Shown here in pieces: positions 28,429 to 36,629 of a stretch of DNA of 64,000 nucleotides. The stretch lies in contig NZ_UATM01000032.1 in the NCBI RefSeq assembly GCF_900454685.1, positions 1,674,001 through 1,738,000 of the forward strand, written 5' to 3'. The translations under genes and the position numbers were made by a program. A model generated the notes under the pieces. That model did not search any database and was not told the DNA's origin. It worked only from the letters and a program-made list of their open reading frames with translations. Position 1 is the first letter of the stretch. Every line of letters begins with the position of its first letter. This DNA is from Peptoniphilus harei. Its GTDB lineage: Bacteria > Bacillota > Clostridia > Tissierellales > Peptoniphilaceae.

Positions 28429-28989
28429 CTAAGCACCTCTCTTTCTAACAATAATTATAAGTGCAATATATAAGCCAAGGGCAATTAAAATATCTCCAAG
28501 GCTAATGACCTTAGAAGGTCCAATAAACCTCTTTAAGTATATTAAGTCTGACAAGAAATATAATTTTGCCTTATCAAATACACCATGACTTAGGCTTGCT
28601 CCCATATAAATAATTTTAATAATTCTCTCATTTTCTATTTTCATAAGGGCAGATGGCGAGACTGGCATTTTTCCATTAGCCATAACTGGAAGGGCATTTA
28701 AAAAAGTCCCAATACCACAAATTAAAAGGCCCTTGTTCTCATAATTGGAAAAAAATGAAAGGCTAATGAGAAGAAGAGATGCGATATGAAACAAAGTGAA
28801 GTTTCTTACAAAAAAGTCAGTAAGACTTCCAAAGTCTCTTCCCGTAAGAAAATTTATAAAAACCATTATAAAAATTCCAATAAAAGCCAGATAAAATCTT
28901 TTAAATTTAAAATTTATTAAATTATTTAGGTCCTTTTCCTTAATAAAAATCATACTTATAAGTGCAAGTATTAAGGCTTCTAAAATCAT
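28429..28989 (-). CDS. DUF5317 membrane protein upstream of cdaA
   Basis: About 186 residues with five or six hydrophobic helices and the DUF5317 signature ALPVMANGKMPVSPSAL. Start at ATG 28989 with GGTGAT; the frame extends to 29016. Its stop is one base before the cdaA ATG, so it is tightly coupled to c-di-AMP synthesis. Family function unknown. Confidence 0.75.
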   Translation of the reverse strand: MILEALILALISMIFIKEKDLNNLINFKFKRFYLAFIGIFIMVFINFLTGRDFGSLTDFFVRNFTLFHIASLLLISLSFFSNYENKGLLICGIGTFLNALPVMANGKMPVSPSALMKIENERIIKIIYMGASLSHGVFDKAKLYFLSDLIYLKRFIGPSKVISLGDILIALGLYIALIIIVRKRGA

Positions 28990-29077
28990 TTTATCACCAC
29001 AAAACAAGAATAACATTAGAAAATTGTATATTTCTTCTTTACTAATAAATTATTATATCACAAATACTTTATTTGAT

Positions 29078-29106
29078 TTGTATTATAAATTATTTTCAAT
29101 TATACT
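29078..29106 (+). promoter_or_regulatory. Promoter of the yjdM-like gene
   Basis: TTGTAT (29078-29083), 17-bp spacer, TATACT (29101-29106), 31 bp before the start. Confidence 0.7.
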
Positions 29107-29136
29107 TAGGATAAGATATTTGAAAGGATGAGGTAA

Positions 29137-29529
29137 ATGTATAAATGCCCAAATTGTGGGTCAGAATATGGCTATTTTGATAATGTTGCTTATAACTGTC
29201 CTGAATGTGGACATATGTGGACTGATCTTTCTCTTGAAGAGGACAAGGTTCTTGATGCCAATGGCAACGAACTTAAGACTGGAGATAGTGTTGTAACTAT
29301 TAAGGACTTAAAGTTTGGCAAAGACACCATGAAGAGGGGGACTAAGATTACTAATATTAGAATTCTCGATGAAGAAGTTAACGGTCATGACATTGACGCT
29401 AAGACTAAAGACTTCGGTGGAATTTATCTTAAGTCTTCTGTTGTAAAAAAGCTTAATTTTTGTGCCAAGTCTTGGCACTTTTTTTATTTATTTTATAACT
29501 TTCTATTTATTTTCAAAATAGGACTATAA
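29137..29529 (+). CDS. yjdM: YjdM/PhnA-family zinc-ribbon protein with shifted 3' end
   Basis: Residues 1-107 match the alkylphosphonate-utilisation YjdM/PhnA family: a zinc ribbon CPNCGSEYGY...CPECGHMW followed by GDSVVTIKDLKFGK and IYLKSSVVKK. Family members end at this VKK plus one residue. Here the frame instead continues for 22 hydrophobic residues (NFCAKSWHFFYLFYNF) that are translated from the gene's own terminator hairpin. One extra A in the A6 run at 29447-29452 would give VKKA and a stop. So the native C-terminus has been lost by an indel or a base-calling error. True function of the family is unclear. The start ATG follows GATGAGG. Confidence 0.85.
   Translation: MYKCPNCGSEYGYFDNVAYNCPECGHMWTDLSLEEDKVLDANGNELKTGDSVVTIKDLKFGKDTMKRGTKITNIRILDEEVNGHDIDAKTKDFGGIYLKSSVVKKLNFCAKSWHFFYLFYNFLFIFKIGL
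29462..29486 (+). terminator. Terminator lying inside the shifted yjdM reading frame
   Basis: GTGCCAAG-T-CTTGGCAC followed by seven T residues. Confidence 0.9.
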
Positions 29530-29718
29530 GTTGTCACTTTTAATCCTAAAATAATTTATTTTATAAAACTTAGCTTTACATACTTGATTTTTTATAAATT
29601 TTTTCAGTTTATAAGCTATTACAAGTTTTATTATTTTTTATATCTCAATTGTTTTCCAAATTTTATTCCAAAATTATATAAGAATTGCTTATTCAAATTT
29701 TAAAAATTTCCATCAAAA

Positions 29719-29740
29719 AAGGAGCCTAAGCTCCTTAATT
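29719..29740 (-). terminator. Terminator of the NlpC/P60 gene
   Basis: Minus-strand AAGGAGC-TTAG-GCTCCTT followed by TTTT, six bases after the stop at 29742. Confidence 0.88.
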
Positions 29741-29741
29741 T

Positions 29742-31205
29742 TTACACATCTTTAATTCTTAGGGCCTTGTAGCCTGCTTTTCTCACTGGAGCTACTCTTA
29801 CTCCAGTCCTTGGAACAGATTCAACAACCTTTCCATCTCCAATATAAATCATAATGTGTTCTCCTGCCTTATTGAGGAGGTCTCCCCTCCTAAGCTGATT
29901 CATTGGAATATCCTCAACCATAGGTGATCCTTCAATGAGCCATGAGTAGGCTGGTGCAAGAGGAAAACCTGCAAATTCTGCTGCTGTCCCAACAAGTCCT
30001 GAGCAGTCAAATTGCTCATAAGAAAAACCTTGCACACTTAGGGCATAGTTAATCATATGGTCAATTTTTTCATTATAAGAATTTGGACCAGTGAAGTACC
30101 ACCAGGACCATCCAATGTTTTCTCCCTTCTTTGCAAGAGAATAAATTTGTCCCCTATCGGCTGTAAAATCCTTGAGATTTGTTTGAGGTCCATAAAGATA
30201 ATTTCTAACTTCATTAGCCTTTACACTAACAAGTTCACTAACTCCATTTAGCTTTGGAGCAGTATCAACAAAAGTTACATAAGCGACCTTATAGGCATCT
30301 TCTTGACCTGAAATTTTTTCTCCACGAATAAGGGGAACTAAGATGTTTTTCTTCATCCACTTATTTAAGTAAGCCTGACTGATGTTTGTGTCATTACCAT
30401 CAATATAAATGGTCATTGTCTTTAAGGTGTCAAGATCAAAATATAAAATCCCTGTACCTTTTGGGACATTTACTTGAGATGAAATCTTTTTAAAGTTTTG
30501 AATTTTTGAATTTCTAATCTCTGCTGCATAACCTGTCTTTAGATTCACCTTTCTATCAATATTTTTTGGAGGAAGATAAATAAGATTTTCTTCTGCTCCA
30601 ATAAGATCTCTTGTTCCTGTGCTTGCCTTAGGTCTTGATGCTTCTTCTTCCATGCCAATTAGCTTGTCTATTTCCTTCTTTAAGTCCTCAACAAGTTTTT
30701 CATCACTTGGAAGGTTTGGATTGAGGATTACAGATTTTCTCAAGGAGTCATAATAAATCTTTATATCTAAGGCACTAGCCAAGTCTCTGAGCTTAAAATA
30801 ATTATTTCCATCAATATTATAGCCAGAAATTTGAACTTCTTTGCCATCAATAAAAATCTTTTGTCTTGTTGTTACAGCTTCCTTCGCCCCAACTACATTA
30901 TCACTTGGAAGTCCAGTAAAGTCCCCATAAGATGTTTTTGTCGTAATTTCAATGGCATCCTTGTCCCTATTGTAATCGACATCAAAGTTTTTAATAGTTC
31001 CATTCATATAGGATGCAAAGTCACGAAGTTTAAAATAGTTGTAATCCTTTATTATGTAGGTTGAAAAAGTATAGTTGGATACGTCTCCATTCTCTGCAAT
31101 AATATCCATCTTTGATGAATTGTTTGGCATAGCTTTTTCAGCAAAAATATTTGTTGGAATTATTAAGCTAAGAAGCAAGCCAAGTAAAATTAAAGTTTTC
31201 TTCAT
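29742..31205 (-). CDS. Secreted NlpC/P60 peptidoglycan hydrolase with Cu-amine-oxidase-type stalk
   Basis: Cleaves peptide bonds in peptidoglycan stem peptides outside the cell. The 487-residue protein has a Sec signal peptide (about 1-22, ending IFAEKA), two repeats of the copper-amine-oxidase N-like stalk domain (FKLRDFASYMNGT and FKLRDLASALDIK), a linker, a middle domain with GWSWWYFTGPNSYNEK, and a C-terminal NlpC/P60 domain with catalytic Cys C401 (FDCSGLVG) and His H450 (GEHIMIYIG). Monocistronic, divergent from xpt. A palindrome lies in the shared upstream region. Confidence 0.92.
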   Translation of the reverse strand: MKKTLILLGLLLSLIIPTNIFAEKAMPNNSSKMDIIAENGDVSNYTFSTYIIKDYNYFKLRDFASYMNGTIKNFDVDYNRDKDAIEITTKTSYGDFTGLPSDNVVGAKEAVTTRQKIFIDGKEVQISGYNIDGNNYFKLRDLASALDIKIYYDSLRKSVILNPNLPSDEKLVEDLKKEIDKLIGMEEEASRPKASTGTRDLIGAEENLIYLPPKNIDRKVNLKTGYAAEIRNSKIQNFKKISSQVNVPKGTGILYFDLDTLKTMTIYIDGNDTNISQAYLNKWMKKNILVPLIRGEKISGQEDAYKVAYVTFVDTAPKLNGVSELVSVKANEVRNYLYGPQTNLKDFTADRGQIYSLAKKGENIGWSWWYFTGPNSYNEKIDHMINYALSVQGFSYEQFDCSGLVGTAAEFAGFPLAPAYSWLIEGSPMVEDIPMNQLRRGDLLNKAGEHIMIYIGDGKVVESVPRTGVRVAPVRKAGYKALRIKDV

Positions 31206-31229
31206 AATTTTCTCCTTTCTCTATTTACC

Positions 31230-31250
31230 TTGATAAATTAATTTTATCAA
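31230..31250. promoter_or_regulatory. Palindrome between the hydrolase gene and xpt
   Basis: Perfect inverted repeat TTGATAAA-TTAAT-TTTATCAA upstream of the minus-strand hydrolase gene; a candidate operator. Confidence 0.4.
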
Positions 31251-31323
31251 ATAAAGCTTGCCTTAGCTACTTTTACTTTATAAAAGATGACTACAATATT
31301 TTTTATAAATCCCAGTCCTCAAC

Positions 31324-31352
31324 TTGATAACTTGATCCTTTTGCCTTAAAAT
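31324..31352 (+). promoter_or_regulatory. xpt promoter
   Basis: TTGATA (31324-31329), 17-bp spacer, TAAAAT (31347-31352). The start codon is only 16 bp further on, so the transcript has almost no leader. Confidence 0.75.
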
Positions 31353-31368
31353 ATTCTAGAGGTGTAAA

Positions 31369-31941
31369 ATGAAATTATTAGAAGATAGAATTATAAAAGA
31401 CGGAAGAATTTTAGATGGAAATATTGTTAAGGTAGATTCATTTTTAAATCACCAACTTGACATAAAATTTTTGGATAAGCTTGCTGAAGAGATGGCTCTT
31501 TATTTCAAAGATAAAAAAATTAACAAGATACTTACTATAGAAGCAAGTGGTATAGCCCTTGCAACTGTTGCTTCAAAACACTTTAACGATGCCATGGTGG
31601 TATTTTGCAAGAAGCAAAAAACTTTAAATATTGGAGACGATGTTTACCAGTCAAAGGTTGAGTCCTACACTACAAAGAAAAATTACACTATAACTGTTTC
31701 CAAGAGATTCTTATCTCCTGATGACAATTTACTTATTATTGACGACTTCCTTGCTGAAGGAAATGCCCTTAAGGGTTTGATTGACGTTTCTAAGCAAGCT
31801 GGTGCAAATGTGTCTGGAGTTTCTGTTGCCATTGAAAAGGGCTTCCAAGATGGGGGCAAGATAATTAGAGACATGGGCTACGACCTTCTCTCTCTTGCAA
31901 TTATTGATTCCATTGAAGATGGAAAAATTTCTTTTAGATAA
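31369..31941 (+). CDS. xpt: Xanthine phosphoribosyltransferase
   Basis: Salvages xanthine (and guanine) with PRPP to the nucleotide. The 190-residue protein starts MKLLEDRIIKDGRILDGNIV and has the type I PRTase motif LLIIDDFLAEGNALKGL, both diagnostic of Xpt. Start ATG follows AGAGGTG. No purine riboswitch fits in the very short leader, unlike xpt in Bacillus. Monocistronic. Confidence 0.95.
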   Translation: MKLLEDRIIKDGRILDGNIVKVDSFLNHQLDIKFLDKLAEEMALYFKDKKINKILTIEASGIALATVASKHFNDAMVVFCKKQKTLNIGDDVYQSKVESYTTKKNYTITVSKRFLSPDDNLLIIDDFLAEGNALKGLIDVSKQAGANVSGVSVAIEKGFQDGGKIIRDMGYDLLSLAIIDSIEDGKISFR

Positions 31942-31978
31942 ATCTATAGATGAATTTATAAAACAATTTATAAAATTT

Positions 31979-32024
31979 AAGGCTCCTGCTTTTGTCCTTT
32001 CGACATTGGCTGGAGCTTTTTTTA
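31979..32024 (+). terminator. xpt terminator
   Basis: AAGGCTCC...GGAGCTTT stem with a long loop and eight T residues. Confidence 0.75.
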
Positions 32025-32140
32025 TTTGTTCACTCTTAAAAGTTTTCCAAGAAAATAATTAACCAAATTTTTTTAGATTTTTGAAATCTAATTCAATTTC
32101 ATAAACCAATCTCTTCTTCTCATAAATTTTCCAATAAAAA

Positions 32141-32166
32141 AACCGAGATTTCTCTCGGCTCTTATT
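32141..32166 (-). terminator. Terminator of the telA-type operon
   Basis: Minus-strand CCGAGA-GAAA-TCTCGG followed by seven T residues. Confidence 0.9.
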
Positions 32167-32187
32167 ATCTTATTAATTTTCAAATTC

Positions 32188-33309
32188 TTATTTATTTGCA
32201 ATTTCAACTAGAGAAGACTTTAAATTTTCTTCTATCCTTCTAAGTTCTTGTGAAGCTTCTTCACGTCTCTTATGACCTTCAATTTGAATTTCACGAACTT
32301 CATTTAAGGCAGATATTAGTTGATCATTAGTGTGTCTTATTGTTTCCATATCAACTATTCCCCTCTCAGATAATTTTGCAGTTTCAACAGTAGTTTGCTT
32401 TAAGGTTTCTGCATTCTTCTTCAAAAGTTCATTGGTTAAGTCAGTCACTTCTTTTGTCGCCTTGGCAGCTTCCTTAGAATGATTTGCTCCAAGAGCTATA
32501 ACCATTTGAGACTTCCAAAGTGGAATGGTGTTCACAATAGTTGACTGAATCTTTTCAACCATAACTGTGTTAGAAGATTGAACCATCCTAATTTGTGGTG
32601 CCATTTGGATTGAAACCATCCTAGTTAGATCAAGGTCGTGAAGCTTTTTCTCAAACCTAGAAATCATATTCACATAATCGTTGGCACGTTGTGCATCAAC
32701 TGGAAGGTTGGTCTCCTGAGCCTTCTCTTGAAGTCTTGGCAACTCTACATTCCTTGCCTCTTCAAGTTTTTTCTTGCCGGCCAAGATATACATACTAAGT
32801 TCCTTATAATAAGACTCGTTTAAGTCATACATTTGGTCCAGCATGGCAATGTCTTTCATAAGTGTAACTTGGTGGTCTTCAAGAGTCTTTATAATGTTAT
32901 TGACATTTTTTTCTGCAGAGTCGTACTTGGTTTTTATTGAAGTCATCTTATTTGCTTGTTTTTTGAAAAATCCAAGGAACTTGTTGTCTTCCTCATCAAG
33001 GTCAAAGGTCTTTAGTTCATTTACTACTCCAGATAATAAGTCTCCAACTTCTCCAAGATCCTTTGTCTTAACAGACTCTAGGGTCTTCTCAGAAAAGTTT
33101 GAAATCTTCCTTTGGGCACCAACCCCATATTGAAGGACTATATTTGAATTTGTTATATCAATTTCTTTTGCAAAATCATTAACTTGTTTTTCTTCCTCTG
33201 GGCTTAGCTTAAGCTCCTTGTCTTCTTCAACTTCCTTCAAGATAATTTTTTCATCATCTTGAATTTCATCAAAGTCATCTGATAGTGATAATTTTATTTC
33301 TCTATCCAC
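32188..33309 (-). CDS. Toxic anion resistance protein (TelA/KlaA family)
   Basis: A 373-residue cytosolic protein, almost wholly alpha-helical and coiled coil, with the TelA core (LDQMYDLNESYYKELSMYILAGK, NTIPLWKSQMVIALG and ELRRIEENLKSSL). Family members are linked to tellurite, cell-wall antibiotic and surface stress responses, but the biochemical role is unsettled. The start is GTG (33309) behind GGGAGG. It follows the XpaC-type gene by 2 bp, a conserved pair. Confidence 0.9.
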   Translation of the reverse strand: MDREIKLSLSDDFDEIQDDEKIILKEVEEDKELKLSPEEEKQVNDFAKEIDITNSNIVLQYGVGAQRKISNFSEKTLESVKTKDLGEVGDLLSGVVNELKTFDLDEEDNKFLGFFKKQANKMTSIKTKYDSAEKNVNNIIKTLEDHQVTLMKDIAMLDQMYDLNESYYKELSMYILAGKKKLEEARNVELPRLQEKAQETNLPVDAQRANDYVNMISRFEKKLHDLDLTRMVSIQMAPQIRMVQSSNTVMVEKIQSTIVNTIPLWKSQMVIALGANHSKEAAKATKEVTDLTNELLKKNAETLKQTTVETAKLSERGIVDMETIRHTNDQLISALNEVREIQIEGHKRREEASQELRRIEENLKSSLVEIANK

Positions 33310-33311
33310 TT

Positions 33312-34430
33312 TTACCTCCCAATTTTAAATTCGTCCTTATCCAAAAGTCCTTCTTGCTTTAACATGGACTTCAAAACACTCATGTCTGAAGATAAGTCCA
33401 TTATTTTTTCCTGGTAAATATTGTCCAAAATCTTCATGAAAGCATCTATTACAATGTCCATGGTATTTTCAATATCTCTTAGAGACCCTCTCACAGATTC
33501 TGTTGGCTTCTCCTTCATTTCTAAATATGAATTTGAAAGCTTAAGAGTAGTTGGCAGATAATAATTTATAGCCTTATTTAAGTCTGACGCTGTGCTTGGA
33601 TTTTCCTTTAAGAGTTCAAAAATCTTTCCAATTATTTTTAAGAGTTCTCTAATTTTTTCATCCATTGGAGAAGAAATTTTTCTCTCGATTTTAGTTAGCT
33701 CTGTCACGTAAGACTTGGCTCTCAAGAGAAGTTCTTCTGCCCTCTCATTGTTTTCTTGATTTTCAAGTTCTTCCATCTTTTCATGAGGATCTCTTAGGGC
33801 TTCTTCCTTGTATAATTTATAAGTTTTTGAATCTAAGATAAATAATTTGCCATCTTCAACAATCCTTGCCTGCCTGTAGTAATCTTTTTCTATCATATTC
33901 AAAAGATCATTTATTGTAAAATCAAGAGGCTTGGCAGTTATGGCTGCAAGGTCTCCTGTTGGAATCACTGTATTATTTCCAATTTCACGATTGTATTTTC
34001 TGAACCTAATTATCTGGTCTTTTAATTTTTTTATTCTAAAGTTTCCATAAAAAGAAATAATAAGTGCAGGAATAACCCAAAAAATTAAGGCTGGCAGATC
34101 TTCTCTTATTGATCCATAAGTATCAAACATATCCATGAGAAAACCAAACAAAGCAAAAATATGACCTACTATAGAAATTTTAAAAATTGGTCCCCAAGTC
34201 TTAATCCTCTTCATGGTCTTTGGATTTTGATTTATTATCCTGTCATCATTTTGGATGGAGTAGGGCAAATTCTTTTTGTTTTTATTAACAAAATTAGAAA
34301 TAGACCTCTTTGTGACGTCAATTGCTGTATCAATTCCCTCTCCAATTATTTCTCCAATTTCTTTAAAATTCTCTTCTTTAAAGGCGTCGTTTATCTTATC
34401 TTGAAAATTATTTTCCTTATCTTTTCTCAT
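33312..34430 (-). CDS. XpaC-family membrane protein, TelA partner
   Basis: A 372-residue protein with an N-terminal charged region, two membrane helices (about 80-100 and 107-125) and a helical C-terminus, matching the 5-bromo-4-chloroindolyl phosphate hydrolysis (XpaC) family that is paired with TelA. Despite the historical name no phosphatase motif is visible. Start ATG follows GAGGTG. Transcribed after the DegV gene. Confidence 0.82.
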   Translation of the reverse strand: MRKDKENNFQDKINDAFKEENFKEIGEIIGEGIDTAIDVTKRSISNFVNKNKKNLPYSIQNDDRIINQNPKTMKRIKTWGPIFKISIVGHIFALFGFLMDMFDTYGSIREDLPALIFWVIPALIISFYGNFRIKKLKDQIIRFRKYNREIGNNTVIPTGDLAAITAKPLDFTINDLLNMIEKDYYRQARIVEDGKLFILDSKTYKLYKEEALRDPHEKMEELENQENNERAEELLLRAKSYVTELTKIERKISSPMDEKIRELLKIIGKIFELLKENPSTASDLNKAINYYLPTTLKLSNSYLEMKEKPTESVRGSLRDIENTMDIVIDAFMKILDNIYQEKIMDLSSDMSVLKSMLKQEGLLDKDEFKIGR

Positions 34431-34438
34431 CTTTCACC

Positions 34439-35272
34439 TCAAAAAGCTATGACAATTCCTCCTATGTCGGCATATCCTGATGACAAGCCGTTAGTATGTC
34501 TAAGGTGTACTTTTGCACCCTCATAGAGGTCTTCAATTCTTTCTTTGATTTTTTCTGCCCTTTCCTTATTTGCTACATAAGAAATTGTAATTAAGTCTGG
34601 CTTTTCTATCTTGCATTTGGACTCAATTGCCTTAACCATTTTATCAAGAGACTTTTTCATTCCACGATTGACTTCAAAGAGTTCTATTTCACCGTCATTG
34701 GAAATCATTATTGGTCTAATATTTAAAACATTGGCAATAAGACCTGCTGTCTTTTTTATTCTCCCATTTTTTATTAGGTTCTTCATGGATTCTAGGACAA
34801 ACATTGTAGTCTCAAGCTTTGTTTCCTTCTCAATTTCTTCGACAACCTCATCAAAGTTTTTTTCCTTTACAAGGTCAAGTAACTTTAGGGCAATCCTTGT
34901 TGTTCCTGCTGATGCGGCCTTGGAATCTATTACGTGGATATTTATCCCCTCAAACTTTTCTTTAGCTTCAGCTTCTGCTACCTTTGCAGAGTTATAAGAT
35001 CCAGAAAGTTTTGATGATATTGTCAAAATATAAATATCCTTGTCCTTATTTTCTTCAATTACTTGTAGGTAATCATAAGGAGATGGACAGGCTGTGTTTA
35101 TTGGATGTTCTGTCTTTTCCATGGCTTCTAAGAATTCATCTATCTTTAAATTTTCATCATCTGTATAATCTTTTCCATCAATAGAAATTTTAAATGGGAC
35201 ATACTCAATACCCAGATCCCTTATCTCATCTTTTCTTAAATCACAACTTGTGTCTGATATAATCTTGTACAT
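34439..35272 (-). CDS. DegV-family fatty-acid-binding protein (FakB-type)
   Basis: A 277-residue two-lobe lipid-binding protein: MYKIISDTSCDLRKDEI at the N-terminus, the TACPSPYDYL loop and SSKLSGSYNSA motif of the DegV fold, and a C-terminal helical lobe. FakB proteins present bound fatty acid to FakA for phosphorylation; FakA is encoded at 6.4-8.0 kb. The head of the operon xpaC-telA, downstream of glmM at 9 bp. Confidence 0.93.
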   Translation of the reverse strand: MYKIISDTSCDLRKDEIRDLGIEYVPFKISIDGKDYTDDENLKIDEFLEAMEKTEHPINTACPSPYDYLQVIEENKDKDIYILTISSKLSGSYNSAKVAEAEAKEKFEGINIHVIDSKAASAGTTRIALKLLDLVKEKNFDEVVEEIEKETKLETTMFVLESMKNLIKNGRIKKTAGLIANVLNIRPIMISNDGEIELFEVNRGMKKSLDKMVKAIESKCKIEKPDLITISYVANKERAEKIKERIEDLYEGAKVHLRHTNGLSSGYADIGGIVIAF

Positions 35273-35281
35273 TGCTTGCTC

Positions 35282-36625
35282 CTAATTCAATTTATCTTCA
35301 ATAAGCTTTACTATTTTGTCAGCATCACTTGAAAGTTTATCCTGGTCTTCCCCTTCAATCATTACACGAACAAGAGCTTCTGTACCAGATGGCCTTATTA
35401 CAACTCTTCCAGATCCATGGTAGTTTTCTTCCACTTCTTTTATTGCATCCATAATTTCTGGAAACTCTTGGTACTTGTTCTTCAAGTCATCACGAACTTT
35501 TGCATTCTTTAAGACTTGTGGATAATCCTTCATCAATTTATTTAATTCAGATAATTTTTTGCCTGTTTTTTTCATAATTTCTAAGAGGTGGATGCCTGTT
35601 GCAAGTCCATCTCCTGTTGTATTGTGGTCAAGGAAGATTACATGGCCAGATTGTTCTGCACCAATTATATAATCATCAGATAACATCTTCTCAAGAATAT
35701 ACCTGTCCCCAACCTTTGTCTCAACAAAGTCTACACCAATTTTTTCAAGATATTTCTTAAGGCCCATGTTGGACATAATAGTTCCAACAGCAGCATTATT
35801 TTTGAGTCTGCCATCTTCCTTTAAATAAGTTGCTACTATGGCAAGGATATGGTCACCATCAACAATGTTTCCATCTTCATCAACGGCAATAATCCTGTCG
35901 GCATCGCCATCAAAGGACATTCCAATGTCTGCTCCTTCTTTTTTTACAAGTTCTTGAATTAGACTTGGATTTGTTGAACCACAGGAGTCGTTTATATTTT
36001 TTCCATTTGGCTCATTGTTAATGATTTTAACCTTAGCACCATAGGATTTTAAAACTTCTTCAGCTATATAAGATTGGGCACCATGACCTGCATCTACTGC
36101 AACTTCAAAATCAGAAAAGTCAAGATCGACTAGTCCCTTTAAATAGTCCACATATTTTTGTGTAAATTCATGAGACCTATTTAGCCTTCCAATTTCATGG
36201 CCTGTTACGTCCTTATATATCTTTGTAGTTGAAAGAATCTTTTCTTCTATTTCATCTTCAACCTCATCATCAAGCTTAAGTCCTTCTGATGAGAAAAATT
36301 TGATCCCATTGTGTTCATAAGGGTTGTGAGACGCAGAGATAGAAACTCCACATAGGTAGTCACCTGTCCTTGTTAAGTAGGCAACACCTGGAGTTGGGAT
36401 TACTCCTGCTAGGTCTACATCAAGCCCTATACTCATAAAACCTGCCACAAGAGAAGACTCAACTAGGTCTCCTGAAAGTCTTGTGTCTCTTCCAACTAGG
36501 ACCTTGCCCTTCTTGCCCTTGGCAAGTACATAAGCTGCAGCCCTTCCTATATCGTAACAAAGTTTTGGAGTTAGCTTTTTGTTTGCAATTCCACGAACTC
36601 CATCTGTTCCAAACAATCTTGTCAT
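35282..36625 (-). CDS. glmM: Phosphoglucosamine mutase
   Basis: Interconverts glucosamine-6-P and glucosamine-1-P for UDP-GlcNAc and cell-wall synthesis. The 447-residue protein starts RLFGTDGVRGIANKKLTP, has the phosphoserine loop SISASHNP (catalytic S99), the metal loop DGDADR and the C-terminal RPSGTEALVRVM phosphate-binding loop. Here it sits between cca and degV, not in its common position after cdaA-cdaR. Confidence 0.97.
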   Translation of the reverse strand: MTRLFGTDGVRGIANKKLTPKLCYDIGRAAAYVLAKGKKGKVLVGRDTRLSGDLVESSLVAGFMSIGLDVDLAGVIPTPGVAYLTRTGDYLCGVSISASHNPYEHNGIKFFSSEGLKLDDEVEDEIEEKILSTTKIYKDVTGHEIGRLNRSHEFTQKYVDYLKGLVDLDFSDFEVAVDAGHGAQSYIAEEVLKSYGAKVKIINNEPNGKNINDSCGSTNPSLIQELVKKEGADIGMSFDGDADRIIAVDEDGNIVDGDHILAIVATYLKEDGRLKNNAAVGTIMSNMGLKKYLEKIGVDFVETKVGDRYILEKMLSDDYIIGAEQSGHVIFLDHNTTGDGLATGIHLLEIMKKTGKKLSELNKLMKDYPQVLKNAKVRDDLKNKYQEFPEIMDAIKEVEENYHGSGRVVIRPSGTEALVRVMIEGEDQDKLSSDADKIVKLIEDKLN

Positions 36626-36629
36626 TTTA

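Noticed and set aside
31100..31300. c-di-AMP (ydaO) riboswitch before the NlpC/P60 gene
   Set aside because: The intergenic space is too short and lacks the conserved helices; only a palindrome is present.
31206..31368. Purine riboswitch before xpt
   Set aside because: The mapped-looking promoter leaves about 10 transcribed bases before the ATG, and no purine-riboswitch core is visible.
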